Part shown: in pieces, positions 36,365 through 49,234 of the stretch | How positions within the stretch are numbered: the first letter of the stretch is position 1 | Layout of the letters: each line of letters starts with the position of its first letter | Assembly (NCBI RefSeq): GCF_003255815.1 | Contig: NC_037671.1 | Location: forward strand, 151,922,654 to 151,986,653 | Direction of reading: 5' to 3' | DNA length: 64,000 nt | From: Theropithecus gelada | Lineage: Eukaryota > Chordata > Mammalia > Primates > Cercopithecidae | The notes under the pieces: generated by a model | Database searches by the model: none | What the model was told of the DNA's origin: nothing | Seen by the model: the letters and a program-made list of their open reading frames with translations, nothing else | Translations under genes and position numbers: made by a program

Positions 36365-37020
36365 ATATTTTCTTTATTCAAAGGAAGTAGAATCAGTATG
36401 TCAAAGAGATATCTGCACCTTCATGTGCATTGTAGCATCATTCACAATAACTAAGATATGGAATCAACCTAAGTGTCCATTGAGGGATGAATGGATAAAG
36501 AAGATGTGGTATATATGTACAATAGAATACTAGTTAGGCTTAAGTAATGAAAAATTCCTGTTATTTTCAACAACATGAGGGAACTTGGCAACATTATGCT
36601 AACTGAAATAATCCTGGCAGAGAAAGACAATACTGTATGATATTACTTACATGTGGAATCCAAAGAAGTTCAACTCATAGAAGCAGACAGTAAAATAGTA
36701 GTTACCAGGGGCTAGGGTGGGGGTGAGGTGGAAGAAAATGTAGAGATGTTGGTCTAAAGGTATAATATTTCAATTAGGATGAATAAGTTATGGAGATGTA
36801 TTGTACAGTATGGTGACCCATAGTTAATAATGTATTGTATACTTGAAAATTGCTAAGAGTATATTTTAAATGCTGTCGCCACACACACAAAAAAGATAAA
36901 TATATGCAGTGCTAAATGTGTTGATTACTTTGGCTTAAACATTTCACAATGTATACATATGTTTAAACATCACATTGTATACCATAAATATAAACAATTT
37001 TTGTCAATTATAGCTTAAGA

Positions 37021-37256
37021 AGACAGCGGGGAAAAAAAAGACAATCTGTGAAATGAATGAAAACAAAAACCCAGCACAACAAAAAAAGTATGGGATATGG
37101 CTAAAACAATGGTTAAAGGGGGAATTTATAACTGTAAATACCTATACAAGAAAATCTCCAATCAATAATAGGACCTCCAATTTTAAGACACTGAAAACAA
37201 AACAGTAAACTAAATCTAAAACAAGCAGAAGGAATGAAATAAGCAAGATTGGGATG
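37021..37256 (+). mobile_element. L1 ORF2 fragment
   Basis: gtatgggatatggctaaaac, atggttaaagggggaatttata and the following A-rich sequence match the L1 ORF2 segment around the start of the RT domain. It is out of order relative to the L1 to its left, so it is a separate piece. Confidence 0.65.
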
Positions 37257-37845
37257 TGATATGGGTTTGGGTCCATGTCCCCACCCAAATCTCACCTTAA
37301 ATTGTAATCTCTACATGTCAAGAGAGGGACCTGGTGGGAGGTGATTGGATCATGGAGGTGGTTTCTCCCATGCTGTTCTTGTGATAGTTAGGAAGTTCCC
37401 ACAAGATCTGATGGTTTTAAAAGTGGGAGTTTTTTCTGCACTCACCAGGTCTCTCCTGCCACCTTGTGAAGAAGGTGTCTGCTTCCCCTTCACCTTTATC
37501 TATGATCATAAACTTCCTGAGGCCTCCAAAGTCATGCAGAACTGTGAGTCAGTTAAACCTCTTTGCTTATAAATTACCCAGTCTCAGGTAAGTATCTTTA
37601 TAGCAGTGTGAAAATTGACTAATACAGAGAATTGTTACTGGGAGTGTGGTCATGCTATGAAGATAACCTGAAAATGTTGAAGTGACTTTAGAACTGGGCA
37701 ACAGGCAGAGGTTGGAATAGTTTGGAGAACTCAGAAGAAGACAGAAAGATGCGGGAAAATTTGGAACTTCTTAGAGACTTGTTAAATGGTTTCGACCAAA
37801 ATGCTGACAGTGACATAGACAATGAAGTCCAGGCTGAGGTGGTTT

Positions 37846-38386
37846 TGTTAACTGAAAAGGGGTCCTGATCCAGACCCCAAGAGAGGGTTCTTGGATGTCA
37901 CACAAGAAATAATTCAGGGTTAGTCCACAGTGCAAAGTAAAAGCACGTTTATTAAGAAAGTAAAGCAGTGAAAGGACAGCTACTCCATAGACAGAGTAGG
38001 ATGTTCCTGAAAGTAAGAAGAGGAACCCTTCCACCCTAGGTACAATGCTTGTATATTTATAGGATAAAAATAGCTCTTGGGGAGATGTGCTCTGCTACAA
38101 GGGTTTGTGATAAATGGTTAATTTTCTTAATTACTATATTTTATAAGAATCAATATTATTATCTTTAAAGCAAAACTAGGAATGTCCTTGTTCTCCAGAT
38201 ATCAGGATATCTGGACAATCCCAAGTCTGGGTCTGTTTCAATAAACATCATAAATTTGTTCCCTTAACCAAAAACATCTAGAGGCTAGTAACACCTAATT
38301 TTCTGGAAATGTAGCCCAGCAAGTCTCAGCCTCATTTTCCTAGCCCTCACTCAAAATGGAGTCGCTTTGCTTGAAAGCCTCTGGCA
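37846..38386 (-). mobile_element. ERV1-type solo LTR, antisense, in the MaLR interior
   Basis: 541 bases, TG at the left end and CA at the right end, with a 4-bp duplication GTTT (37842-37845 and 38387-38390). Antisense features include ttcagggttagtccacagtg and the antisense poly(A) signal in gcacgtttattaagaaag. Subfamily not assigned. Confidence 0.75.
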
Positions 38387-38643
38387 GTTTTAGATGTAGA
38401 TGAGGAACTTTTTGGGAAATAGAGCAAAGGTCACTTATGCTATGCTTTAGCAAATATACAGGCAGCATTTTGTCTCTGCCCTAGAGATCTGTGGAACTTT
38501 GAACTTGAGGGTATCTGGCAGAAGAAATTTCTAAGCAGCCAAGCATTCAAGATGTGGCCTGGCTGATTCTGAAAGCATTCAGCTATATGCACTCACAAAG
38601 AGATGGTTCAAAATTGGAACTTATGTTTAAAAGGGAAGCAGAG

Positions 38644-39608
38644 GTCTCTGTTCCACAGGATGGGGTTTGTTAAAGTTGTTAAGAATAAGGCCTACTTTGA
38701 GAGATACCAAGTGAAATTTAGAAGATGATGAGAGGGTAAAAATGATTACTATGCTCAGAAATGCTTGGTGATACAGGATAAAAATAAATACAACACACCC
38801 AAATATAGGATGATCGTTCATGTAACAAAAAGAGGTATCTTTTTCAGATTGCTTATGCCTGTATAGAGGGGGATATGATAGTCTGTGCAGCATATGCACT
38901 TGAACTGCCAAAATATGGTGTGAAGGTTGACCTGACAAATTATGCTGCAGCATATTATACTGGCCTGCTGCTGACCCACAGGCTTCTCAAAAGGTTTGAT
39001 GTGGACAAGATCTATGAAGGCCAAGTGAAGATGACTGGCAATGAATACAATGTGGAAAGCATTGATGGTCATCCGAGTACCTTTACCTGCTGTTTGGATA
39101 CAGGCCTTGCCAGAACTACCACTGGCAATAAAGTTTTTGGTGCCCTGAAGGGAGCTGTGGATGGAGGCTTCTGTATCCCTCACAGTACCAAATGATTCCC
39201 TGGTTATGATTCTGAAAGCAAAGAATTTAATTCAGCAGTACACCAGAAGCACATCATGGGCCAGAATGTTGCAGATTACATATGCTACTTAATAGAAGAA
39301 GATGAAGATGCTTACAAGAAACAGTTATCTCAATACATAAAGAAGAGTATAACTCTAGACATGATGGAAATGTATAAGAAAGCTCATGCTGCTATATGAG
39401 AGAATCCAGTCTACAAAAAGAAGCCCAAAAAAGAAATTAGAAAGAAGAAGTGGAACCATTCCAAAATGTCCCTTGCTCAGAAGAAAGATTAGGTAGCTCA
39501 AAAGAAGACAGGCTTCCTCAGAGCTCAGGAGCAGACTGCTGAGAGCTAAACCAATTTTCTGTAAGGGTTTTCAAATAAAGACAATAAACTTATGGACAGA
39601 AAAAAAAA
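38644..39608 (+). pseudogene. RPL5 processed pseudogene
   Basis: Intronless copy of the mRNA for 60S ribosomal protein L5, the 5S rRNA-binding subunit. A short 5' UTR (gtctctgttccacagg) precedes the ATG at 38660. The frame starts MGFVKVVKNKAYF and runs to about 39549, ending with taa, a short 3' UTR with aataaagacaataaactt, and an A8 tail. It is disabled. One part frameshifts near 38830, a stop replaces the Arg after HSTK at 39193-39195, and further stops occur. A 106-codon open stretch (38875-39195, MIVCAAYALELPKYGVKVDL...) is only the surviving middle. Flanks resembling aaagggaagcagag and agggggaaacagaa are the diverged target duplication in MaLR sequence. Confidence 0.95.
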
Positions 39609-40905
39609 GGGGGAAACAGAACATAAAAGTTTGGAAAACTTGCAGCCTAACTATATGGTAGAAAAGAAAAACCCATTTTCTGAGAGGAATTTTAGCCAGC
39701 TACAGAAATTTGTATAAGTAATGAGGAGCTGAATGTTAATAGCCAAGACAATGAGGAATTGTCTCCAGGGCATGTCAGAGATCTTCACAGCAGCCCCTTC
39801 CATCACAGGCCCAGAGGCCTAGGAAGGAAAAATAGTTTCCTGGGCTAGGCCCAGGGCCCTGCTGCTCTGCGCAGCCTCAGGATCCAGCACACTGTGTCTC
39901 AGCCACTCCAACTCCAGCTGTGGCTAAAAGGAGTGAAGGAACAGTTCGGGGTCATTGCTTCAGAGGATGCTAGCCCCAAGCCTTGGTGGCTTCTATGTGG
40001 TGTTGGGCCTGCAGGTGCACAGAAGACAAGAGCGGAGGTTTGGAAGCCTCTACCTAGATTTCAGAGGATGTATGGAAACATCTGGATGTCCAGGCAGAAG
40101 TCTGCTGCAGGGTCAGAGCCCTCATGGAGAATTTCTGCTAGAGCAGCGTAGAAGGGAAATGTGGGGTTGGAGCTCCCACACAGAGTCTCCACTGGGACAC
40201 TGCCTAGTGGAGCTGTGAGAAGAAGACCACTGTGCTCCAGGCTACAGAAAAGTAGATCCACTGACAGCTTGCACCATACACCTGGAAAAGCTGCAGGCAC
40301 TCAACACCAGCCTGTGAAAACAGCCACAGGGGCTGTACCCTCAGAGTCACAGGGGCAGAGCTACCCAGGGCTGTGGGAGGTCACCCCTTCCATCAGCATA
40401 TTTGGGATGTTAGAGATGGAGTCAAAAGAAATCATTTTGGAGTTTTAAGATTTAATGAGTGCCCTGACAGGTTTTGGACTTGCATGGGGCCTGTGGCCCC
40501 ATTGTTTTGACCAATTTCTCCCATTTGGAATAGGAACATTTACCCAATGCCAGTACCCCCATTGTATCTTGGAAGTAACTAACTTACTTTTGATTTTACA
40601 GGCTGATAGGTGGAAGGGACTTGACTTGTCTTAGAAGAGACTTTGGATTTGGACTTTTGGTTTAATACCATCATCAGTTAAGACTTTGGGGGACTGTTGG
40701 GAAGGCATGATTGTGATTTGAAGTATGAGAATGACACAAAATTTGGGAGGGTCCAGGGTCAGAATAATATGGTTTGGCTCTGTGTCCCCACCCAAATGTC
40801 ATCTCAAATTATAATCCCCATGTGTTGAGGGAGGGACCTGGTAGGAGGTGATTGGATCATGGGGGACATTTTTCCCCATACTTTACTCATGCCGGTTTTC
40901 TTTGC

Positions 40906-42612
40906 ACTAATTTAAACTTACTTCAGTTGTCTAAAAGATACCCTAATTGTGAATCCTCTGGGATGCTCACTGTTGTCCCCATGTACACTAAGAATCTCTA
41001 CAGGGGGTTTTAGTTAGCCTAAGTTTAGCAAATGCCTAGTTACTTTTCCCTTTTTAAATTCACACTTTCTACAGATAGCAAGGTGTTACAAAAGTAGATT
41101 ACAAACTACAAATGGCAGTTGGATGTTGAACCTAAATTCCACAGAGTGTGAGCGATATACAAGGGGGGACTAACAAATAGTGATTGTAGAAAGGAGGAAG
41201 GGAAGGGTAAACTGCATTGCCCAAGGGGGGACTTCAGAGGCCCTGACTTGCTGGAGAACCTACCCAGAAGTGGAGACACCAAAAAATATTCAGGTGGCCA
41301 CTTGCCTATTACTGTAGGTGCTGTTCATCAGGCCAGGAGTCTGGGAACTCTCAGTTTCTTTGAACAAGAAGGGCTTGAGCAAGGCAGTTATATGACAGCA
41401 CATAGGAAGGGGCTTGCAGCTGACTATTAGGAAAATAATACTTCCAACTTTAGGGTAGAAAATGGCAAGACCAATAGTCCCCTAGGGGGAGGGACTATAA
41501 CCCAGAGTCCTAGAGGGAATGTCAATGCCGGCAACCCCAGAGCATTTAGTGGAGTGACCAAAAATATCTATGCTGAAAACCTAGAGTGTCCGAAGTTCAG
41601 CCAATGAGTGTTCTCTCACCAAATGCCAAAAACCTTGAGGCACCCCAGAGGTGGCCAAGACTGAACCCCAGACCAAGTTGGGATCGCAGAAAAATTTGAC
41701 TCTGGTGTTCTCGAGTCCACACAATGGGGGACCTCTCACAACCAAGTATCCCACCTTAAACAATTGCCAAATACAGTTAACAGAAAGTGAAAGCAAACAT
41801 GACCACAAACAAATGATTGCAATCAAAACATACATTTTTAGAACTAAAAATAAAACAAATGGGGAGCAATAAAATGAAGTGAGAGGGAAAAAAAAAAAAA
41901 AAAAACAGGAAAAGTGCTGACAAGGATGTGCTTCAGGTAAAAGTTACTGCAGGTAACTTTTAACTGACCACTTAGCCAAAGGCCTTTATTTCCTACCTTA
42001 CCTAATATTATGGTTGGGGAGGAGAAGAGAGGAGACATTCACCCATTGCACCAAGTGATCTCCCATGCATGACTTGGGTATAGGTCTCTCCAGGTTCCCC
42101 CAGCTTGGGTGGGCTCAGCTGCCATATTGTGAGAGGGGCAGCACAGGGACCTGTAATCCACTGACCTGCTGGTTGGAGCAGTGGGTCCCATGAGGCAGCA
42201 GCACCATGGCTACTTGCTCCTCCACTTTGCTCTGCTGCCTGCGAGGGAAAGATGATGGCTCTTAAAAGAGTCTTTGGTTATTGTTACAGCTCTGTAGTGT
42301 TAGAAGCTATTTATTGTTACAACTTCAGTGTTACAGCTCTTGCAGCCTCAAGATCATAGACGTTTTTGCTGTCTCTCTCCTTGTGGTATTGCAGATTGCA
42401 TCTTTCACTGTCACCAACTTCTGTCTCTTGTTGTTATCTCACTGCCTCTCTGACTGCCGTCTTTCATTGTCTCTCTCCAATCACTACCTCTCTGTACTGT
42501 CTCAGCATCCAGGTCTCACCGTCTCCACCAATCAATAACTACCATCTCCACCAATCACTGCCGTCTCCACTGTCTTCCTCCCTTCCCTGGTCACCAGATG
42601 ATGCAAGACAGG
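40906..42612. other. Unclassified segment, probably retroviral or other repeat debris
   Basis: Moderately GC-rich sequence after the truncated MaLR LTR. It has an A18 run at 41889-41906 and a pyrimidine-rich degenerate repeat region at 42281-42590 (several ctgccgtct / tctccaccaatca units). No protein similarity is recognised. The A run may mark the 3' end of an old retrotransposed sequence. Confidence 0.35.
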
Positions 42613-43070
42613 CAAGCCCCAAAATTGAGTCCTAGCCCGGGCGGGTTCTTGGCTTAGCCCAGGAAATAATTCAAGGGCGAGTCAGTGTCATTAAACAGCA
42701 ACTTTCATTGAAGTGGCAGCATACAACAGCAGCAGCAGAAGTACTGCTCCTTGCAGAGCAAGGCTACTCCATACTCCCAGAATAACAGCCCAGAGGCAGT
42801 TTTGCAGTCATATTTATTCCCACTGTTAATTATATGAAAATTAAGGGGTGGTTTGTGCAAAAATTTATACGATGAGAGTGGTAACTTCTAGGTTGTTGGG
42901 TCATTGCTATGGAAAGGGATGGTATGTTGTTGCCATGGCGATGGTAAACTGACATGGCACATTAGTGGGCATGTCTTATGGGCAGGTGCTTCTGCATCAG
43001 ATCTGTTTTAACTAGTACTCAATTTGGTCCAGTGTCTGAGCCCCGTGTTGAGTCCTGCCTCCTATCTCAT

Positions 43071-43500
43071 TTTTTTTTTTTTTTTTTTTTTTTTTTTNNN
43101 NNNNNNNNNNNNNNNNNNNNNNNNNNNNNNNNNNNNNNNNNNNNNNNNNNNNNNNNNNNNNNNNNNNNNNNNNNNNNNNNNNNNNNNNNNNNNNNTTTTT
43201 TTTTTTTTTTTTTTTTTTTGAGACGGAGTCTTGCTCTGTCACCCAGGCTGGAGTGCAGTGGCCGGATCTCAGCTCACTGCAAGCTCCGCCTCCCGGGTTT
43301 ACGCCATTCTCCTGCCTCAGCCTCCCGAGTAGCTGGGACTACAGGCGCCTGCCACCTCGCCCGGCTAAGTTTTTGTATTTTTAGTAGAGACGGGGTTTCA
43401 CTGTGTTAGCCAGAATGGTCTCGATCTCCTGACCTCGTGATCCGCCCGTCTCGGCCTCCCAAAGTGCTGGGATTACAGGCTTGAGCCACCGCGCCCGGCC
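43071..43500 (-). mobile_element. AluY, Old World monkey-type, antisense, containing the assembly gap
   Basis: Complete antisense Alu body from about 43220 to 43500, with ggccggatctcagctcac and caggcttgagccaccgcgcc. Its poly(T) is split by 98 N. The duplication tatctcattttt flanks it (43063 and 43501). Confidence 0.93.
43098..43195. other. Assembly gap (98 N)
   Basis: N run with T17 or longer immediately left and T24 immediately right. Confidence 0.99.
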
Positions 43501-43512
43501 TATCTCATTTTT

Positions 43513-44461
43513 AAGGTTCATCTATGCCATAGCATGTGTCAGTACTTCATTCCTTCTAATTGGCAAATAATATTCCCATTTGTGGCTAAATCGTATTTTA
43601 TTTGTCCATTTATCAACTGATAGATATTTGCATTTTTATGCTTTTTAGCTATTCCAAATAAAATGCTCCTATCAGCATTTGTGGGTAAGTTTTTGTGTCG
43701 ACATAAGTTTTCATATCTTCTGGGTACACACCTAAGAGTGGAATTGCTGAGTCATATGGTAACTCTATATTTAACCTTTCGAGGGACTACCAAACAGTTT
43801 TGCAAAGTGGCTGTACCATTTTACATTTCTGCCAACAGTGTTTCAATTTGTCCACAACTTCTCCAACACTTGATATTTCAGCGTTTTTAACTATAGCCAT
43901 GTTAGGAGTGTGAAGAGGTATCTCATTGTGGTTTTCATTTGTGTTTTCCTTATAGTTAATTGATTTTGGCATATCTTGATATATTTATTGGCCATTCACA
44001 TATCTTATTTGGAAAAATGTTTACTTATATCTTTTGCCTTTATATCTTTCGCCTATCTTTTAAATTATGTAATTTATATTTTAATTATTGACTTGTGAAG
44101 GTTATTTTTATATTCTACATATGAATCTCTTCTCAGATATATGACTGGTAAATATTTTTTTCACATTACATGGTTGTTTTTTACTTTCTTGCTGGTGTCT
44201 TTTGAAACACAAATGTTTTACATGATGATTAAATCCAATTTATCTATTTTTCTTTTGTCGCTTGAGCTTTTAGTGTCACATTTAAGAAACTGTTACCTAC
44301 TACAGGGTTGTGAAGATTTATCCTTATGTTTTCTTCTAACAGTTTTATACCTTTAGCTCTTACATTTAGGACTTCGATTCATTTTGAGTACATGTTTGTA
44401 AGTGGTATGATGTAGGGGCCCACATTTACTCTTTTGCATGTAGATATCTCACCGTCCCAGA
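43513..44461 (-). mobile_element. L1M 3' region, antisense
   Basis: Antisense L1 phrases: ggaattgctgagtcatatgg, ccaaacagttttgcaaagtgg, gccaacagtg and atctcattgtggttttcattt. They are reversed with respect to the window. Confidence 0.75.
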
Positions 44462-47400
44462 ACCACTTTTAAAAAAATTATTTTAATTGACACATAATGA
44501 TAGTACCTATTTATATGGTAAAATGTGATGTTTTGATACCTGTATACATTGTACAGTGATCAAATAAAGGTAACTAGCATACTCATCACCTCAAATATTT
44601 ATCATTTATTTGTGGTACGAACATACAAAATCCTCTCTTCCTGCTCTTTTGAGATATACAATACTTTTTTGTTGATTATAGTCACCCTACTGTACTATAG
44701 GACACCAGAACCTTTTCTTCCTTTCTAATTGTAACTTTGTACTTGTTGACCATCCTCTCCCCTTTCCTCCTTACTTCTACTTTCCCCAGTTTCTGGTGAC
44801 CATTATTCTGTTCACTACTTCTGTGAGATTAATGTGTTTAGATTATGCATATGAGTAAGAACATGTGGTATTTGTCTTTCTGTGCCTGGCTTATTTCACT
44901 AAATGTAATGTCTCCAAGTTTATCCATGTTGTAACAAATGGCAAGATTTCCTTCCTTTTTATGGCTGAATAATATTCCATTATATTATATAACATTTTCT
45001 TTATCCATTCACCCATTGTTGGACACTTAGATTGATTCCATATCTTGGCTATTGTGAATAGTAATGCAATAAACATGAGAGTGCAGATGTCTCTTCGATA
45101 TACTGATTTCATTTCCTTCAGATATATAGCCAATAGTGGGATTGTTGGATCATATGATAGTTCTATTTTTAATTTTTCAGGAACCTCCATACTGTTTCCC
45201 ATAATGACTGTACTAATTTACATTCCCACCAACAGTGTATTAAGGTTTCCCTTTTCTCTACATAATTGCTAACACTTGTTATCTGTTGTCTTTTTTAATA
45301 ACAGCTATTCTAACTGGAGTGAGGGCATGTCTCATTGTTTTGATTTGCATTTACATGGTTATTAGTGACCAGGGTCATTATCCCTGATGATAAGTGATAT
45401 TTAGTATTTTTTAATATGCCTGTTGGCCATTTGTATGTCTTCTTTTGGAAAATGCCCGTTAAAGTCTTTTGACCATTTTTAAAATGAGGTTGTTTATTTT
45501 TTGTGTGTTGATTCAAGGTCATTATATATTCTGAATAGTAATGCCTTGTCAATGTATAGTTTTGAATATTTTATCCCATCCTGTAGGTTGCCTCTTCACT
45601 CTGTTGATTGTTTTCTTTGCTGTGTAGAAACTTTTTAGTTTGGTGTATCTCAATTTCTGTTTGGTTTTGTTGCCTGTGTTTTGAGGTCTTGTCAAAAAAA
45701 ATCCTTGCCTAGTCCAATTTTATGAAGCATTTTCTCTGTGTTTTCTTCTGTAGTTTCATAGTCTTGGGTCTTATATTTAAGTTTTTTAAGTCATTTTGAG
45801 TTGATTTTTGTATGGTGAAAGATAGGGATCCAGTATTCTTCTGCATATGGATATCCAATTTCCTCAGCACCATTTATTAAAGAAATTGTCCTTTCCCCAA
45901 TGTGTGTTCTTGGCTCCTTTGTCCAAAATCAGTTGGCTGTAGATGTGTGGATTTATCTCTGGGCTCTGTATTCTGTTCCATTGTTTTTTATGCCTGTTTT
46001 TCTGCCAATACATGCTGTTTTGGTTACTGTAGGCTTGTGATATATTTTGAAGTTCGCTGGTATGATGCCTCCAGCTTTGTTGTTGTGGGGATGTTTTTGC
46101 TCAAGATTGGTTTGTTTATTCAGAGTTTTTTGTCATTCTATGTGAATTTTAGGACTGCATTTCTATTTCTGTGAAGGATGTCATTGGAAATTTGACAGAG
46201 ATTACAGAGAATCTCTACATACTTTGGTATAATATGGACATTTTAACAATATTAATTCTTCCAAGCTATGAACATGGATATCTTTCTATTTATTTGTGTC
46301 CTCTTCAATTTCTTTCATCAGTATTCTACAGTTTTTACCTCTCTGGTTAACTTTATTCCTAGGTATCTTATAGATTTTTGTAGTTGTTATAAATGGAATT
46401 GTTTTTTATTTCTTTTTCAGATTGTTCACTATTAAGGTATAAAAATGCTATTTATTTTTGCATATTTACTTTTACCCTGCAACTTTAGTGAATTCACTTA
46501 TTAGTTTTAACAGTTTTTTGGTAGAGCCTTTTGGTTTACCTCTACATAAGATCATATTGTCTGCAAACAGACAATTTGACTTCCTCCCTTCCTATTTGGA
46601 AGACTTTTATTTTCTTTTGTGTAATTTCTGTGGCTATGACTTCCAATATTATGTTGAATAGAAGTGATGGAAGTGTGCATTCTTGTCTTTCTCCAGATCT
46701 TAGAGAAAAAGTTTTCATCTTTTCTCTATTCAGTATGATGTTAGCTATGGGTTTGTCATATATGGTCTTTATTGCATTGAGCTATGGACCTTCTATACAC
46801 ATAATTTGTTGAGAAGGTTTTTTTTTTATCATGAAGGATGTTGAAGTTTGTTTCTTTAGTCTCCATTTATTTCTGCTATAATCTTTATTATCATTTTCTT
46901 CTGCTTTTTTTGGTTTTAGTTTCTCTTGTTCCACCTGTGCAATGTTAGGTCATTTATTTGAGATAATTCTTCATTTTTGATGTAGGTGTTTATTGCTATA
47001 AACTTCTATCTTGGAACTGCTTTTGCTGTACCCCATAGATTTTGGCATGTATGTTGTGTTTCTATTTTTGTTTGTCTCATAAAATTTTTTAATTTCACTT
47101 TTAATTTCTTTATTGACTCATTGGTTATTCAAAGATACTTTGTTTGATATCCATGTATTTGTAAAGTTTCCACAGTTCCTCCTATTATTGATTTCTAGTT
47201 TTACACTATTTTTACCAGAAAAGATACTCCATATTATCTATAGCTTCCTAAATTTGTTAAGACATGTTTTGTGGCCTACCATATGACCTACCCTGGAGAA
47301 TGTTCCATGTAAAGTTGAGAATAATGTATATGCCATGACTTTGGGAGATAGGATTTCAATATATAAATCATGGGGAACATAAACATGAAGTCAGTTGCAA

Positions 47401-47467
47401 TAGTATTTCCTTATAATCCTTTTTAGTTCTGTAATGTTGCTAGCAATATTATCTCTTTTATTCTTGC

Positions 47468-47816
47468 TGTGGTCTGAATGCTTGTGTCTTTCCAAAATTC
47501 GTATGTTGAAAACCTGATCACAAACATAATAGTGTTAGGATGTAAGGACTTAGGGAGATGATTAGATCATGAGGTCAGGCTGGGTTTAGTGCCCTTATAA
47601 GAAAAGTTCCAGAGAGCTGGTTTCCCATTTTCACCATATAAGGGCACAGCAAGAAACTACTATCCATGAACCAGAAAATAGGTCCTCACCAAACACCAAA
47701 TCTGCCTGTCTTGATATTAGGTTTCCTTGTCTCCAAAACTGTGAGGAATACATTTCTGTTGTTTTTAAGATATGCAGTCTATGGTAGCTTTTTAGAGCAA
47801 CCCAAACAAAGACAAT
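47468..47816 (+). mobile_element. MLT1-type MaLR LTR in L1
   Basis: Begins ctgtggtctgaatgcttgtg and contains ttagggagatgattagatca and caaaactgtgaggaatacattt. It ends caacccaaacaaagaca, as in MLT1 LTRs. Confidence 0.75.
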
Positions 47817-48928
47817 TCTGAATTTTGATAACTTGAGTTTTCTCTCTTTTTCTTTTTGTCAGTTTAAATAAAGCTTTGTCAATTTTGTTGATCTTTTCAA
47901 AAAGCTACATTTGGGCTTCATTAATTTTCATTAATTGTCTCTTGTTTTACTAGTTTCTGCTTCAATCATTTTTTTCTTTTTTCTGCTTACTTTAAATTTA
48001 TTCCTTTTTAATATCTGAAGGTGATTTTATAAATTTCAAATCTTTCTTAATTTTTAAATATAGATATTTATAGGCATAAATTTGCCTCCAAACACTGTTT
48101 TACCTGCTCTAAGGTAATAAGTTTTGATATTTATGTTTTCATTTTTATTCATTTCAAAGTGTTTTTGAATTTTCCTCATGATTTTTTTGATCAATTGATT
48201 ATTTTGAAGTGTGTGGTTTAATGTCCACTATTTGTGCATCCCCCAAATTTCTTATTTTCTCATTCTGTTATTGATTTCTTCATTCCAATGTGACCAGATA
48301 ATGAACTTTGTATGACTTCAATTATTTTAAATGTGTTGAGGCTTTTCTTGTTACCTACCATGTAGTCTATCTTGGAGAATGTTTCATTTCCATTTGAGAA
48401 TAATATGTCTCATCTAGGTATAGAGTGTTCTATGGGTATCTATTAGGTATAACTGGTTTACAATGTTGGTCAAGTCTTCTGTTTCCTTGTTGATCTTCCT
48501 CATAGTTGTTTCTCCATTGGTCGAAAGTGGACCATGAAGTCTCTGAATATTATTGTTGAATATCTATTTCTTTATGTCTGTTTCTCCCTTCAATTTTGTT
48601 AACTTTTCTTCATGTATATTGGGACCGTTTTTAGGTGAATATGTGGTTATGTGGTTATAAATGTTATATCTTCCTAAGGATGATCTTTTTATTATTAAAG
48701 ATGTCCCTCTTTCTGTCTTGTAACATTTTTAAAAGTTCTATATGTCTAACATTAATATAGGCATTTCAGCAAACTTATGGTTGCCATTTGCATGATATAT
48801 TGTTTCCATCCTTTTACTTTCAATCTATTTGTATCTGTAAATCTAAAGTGTGTCAACTCTAGACAGCATATAGTTGGTTCTTGTTTTTTCATCCAGTTTG
48901 ATCATCTCTGCCATTTTACTGAGGTGTT

Positions 48929-49234
48929 TTTTTTTTGTTTGTTTGTTTGTTTTTTTTAATGGAGTCTCGCTTTGTCACCCAGGCTGGAGTGCAGTGGCGC
49001 TATCTCAGCTCACTGCAATCTCTGCCTTTGGGTTCAAGCAATTCTCCTGCCTCAGTGTCCTGAGTAGGTGGGACTACAGGCACATGCCACGACACCTGGC
49101 TAATTTTTGTATTTTTAGTAGAGATGGGGTTTCACCATGTTGGCCAGGATGGTCTCTATCTCTTGGCCTTGTGATCCGCCCACCTCGGCCTCTCAAAGTG
49201 CTGGGATTATAGGCATGAGCCACCGTGCCCGGCC
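48929..49234 (-). mobile_element. Alu, antisense, in L1
   Basis: A (TTTG)n/poly(T) head, ggagtctcgctttgtcaccc start, caccgtgcccggcc end. Confidence 0.9.

Larger units (their letters stand above)
30691..37020 (+). mobile_element. L1 (primate/mammalian, 5'-truncated), sense, multiply interrupted
   Basis: ORF2 endonuclease-region sequence appears near 31141 (atagtaggggacttcaacat). Reverse-transcriptase and C-terminal sequence follow (about 33100-34297 and 35671-36060), including a frame with ISLSWIKDINIVKMFILP at about 33549. The 3' UTR ends near 37020. Four later insertions break it: Alu 31407-31712, MLT1 LTR 32642-33033, YWHAZ retrocopy 34318-35649 and Alu 36063-36364. Frames are ruined by many stops. 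Confidence 0.85.
37257..40905 (+). mobile_element. MaLR provirus (THE1/MST type), interrupted
   Basis: 5' LTR at 37257-37626 (tgatatgggtttgg ... gactaataca). The internal MaLR sequence runs 37627-37845, 38387-38643 and 39609-40764, with phrases such as ttggaacttcttagagactt, ctggcagaagaaatttctaa and ggcactcaacaccagcctgt. A 3' LTR begins at 40765 (taatatggtttggctctgtg) but breaks off near 40905. An ERV1-type LTR and an RPL5 retrocopy split the interior. MaLR internal regions carry only decayed gag-like sequence; no intact frame remains. Confidence 0.85.
42613..43512 (-). mobile_element. ERV1-type LTR, antisense, split by an Alu and the gap
   Basis: Contains ggttcttggcttagcccagg, aataattcaagggcgagtc, ggctactccatactcccag and tgccatggcgatggtaaact, resembling antisense ERV1 LTRs. 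The right end is truncated against L1. The Alu at 43071-43500 lies in it. Confidence 0.5.

Noticed and set aside
38875..39195. 106-codon frame as a novel protein
   Set aside because: It is the middle of an RPL5 processed pseudogene with frameshifts and stops on both sides.
42978..43409. Frame crossing the N run
   Set aside because: It is an artefact of poly(T), N and antisense Alu sequence.
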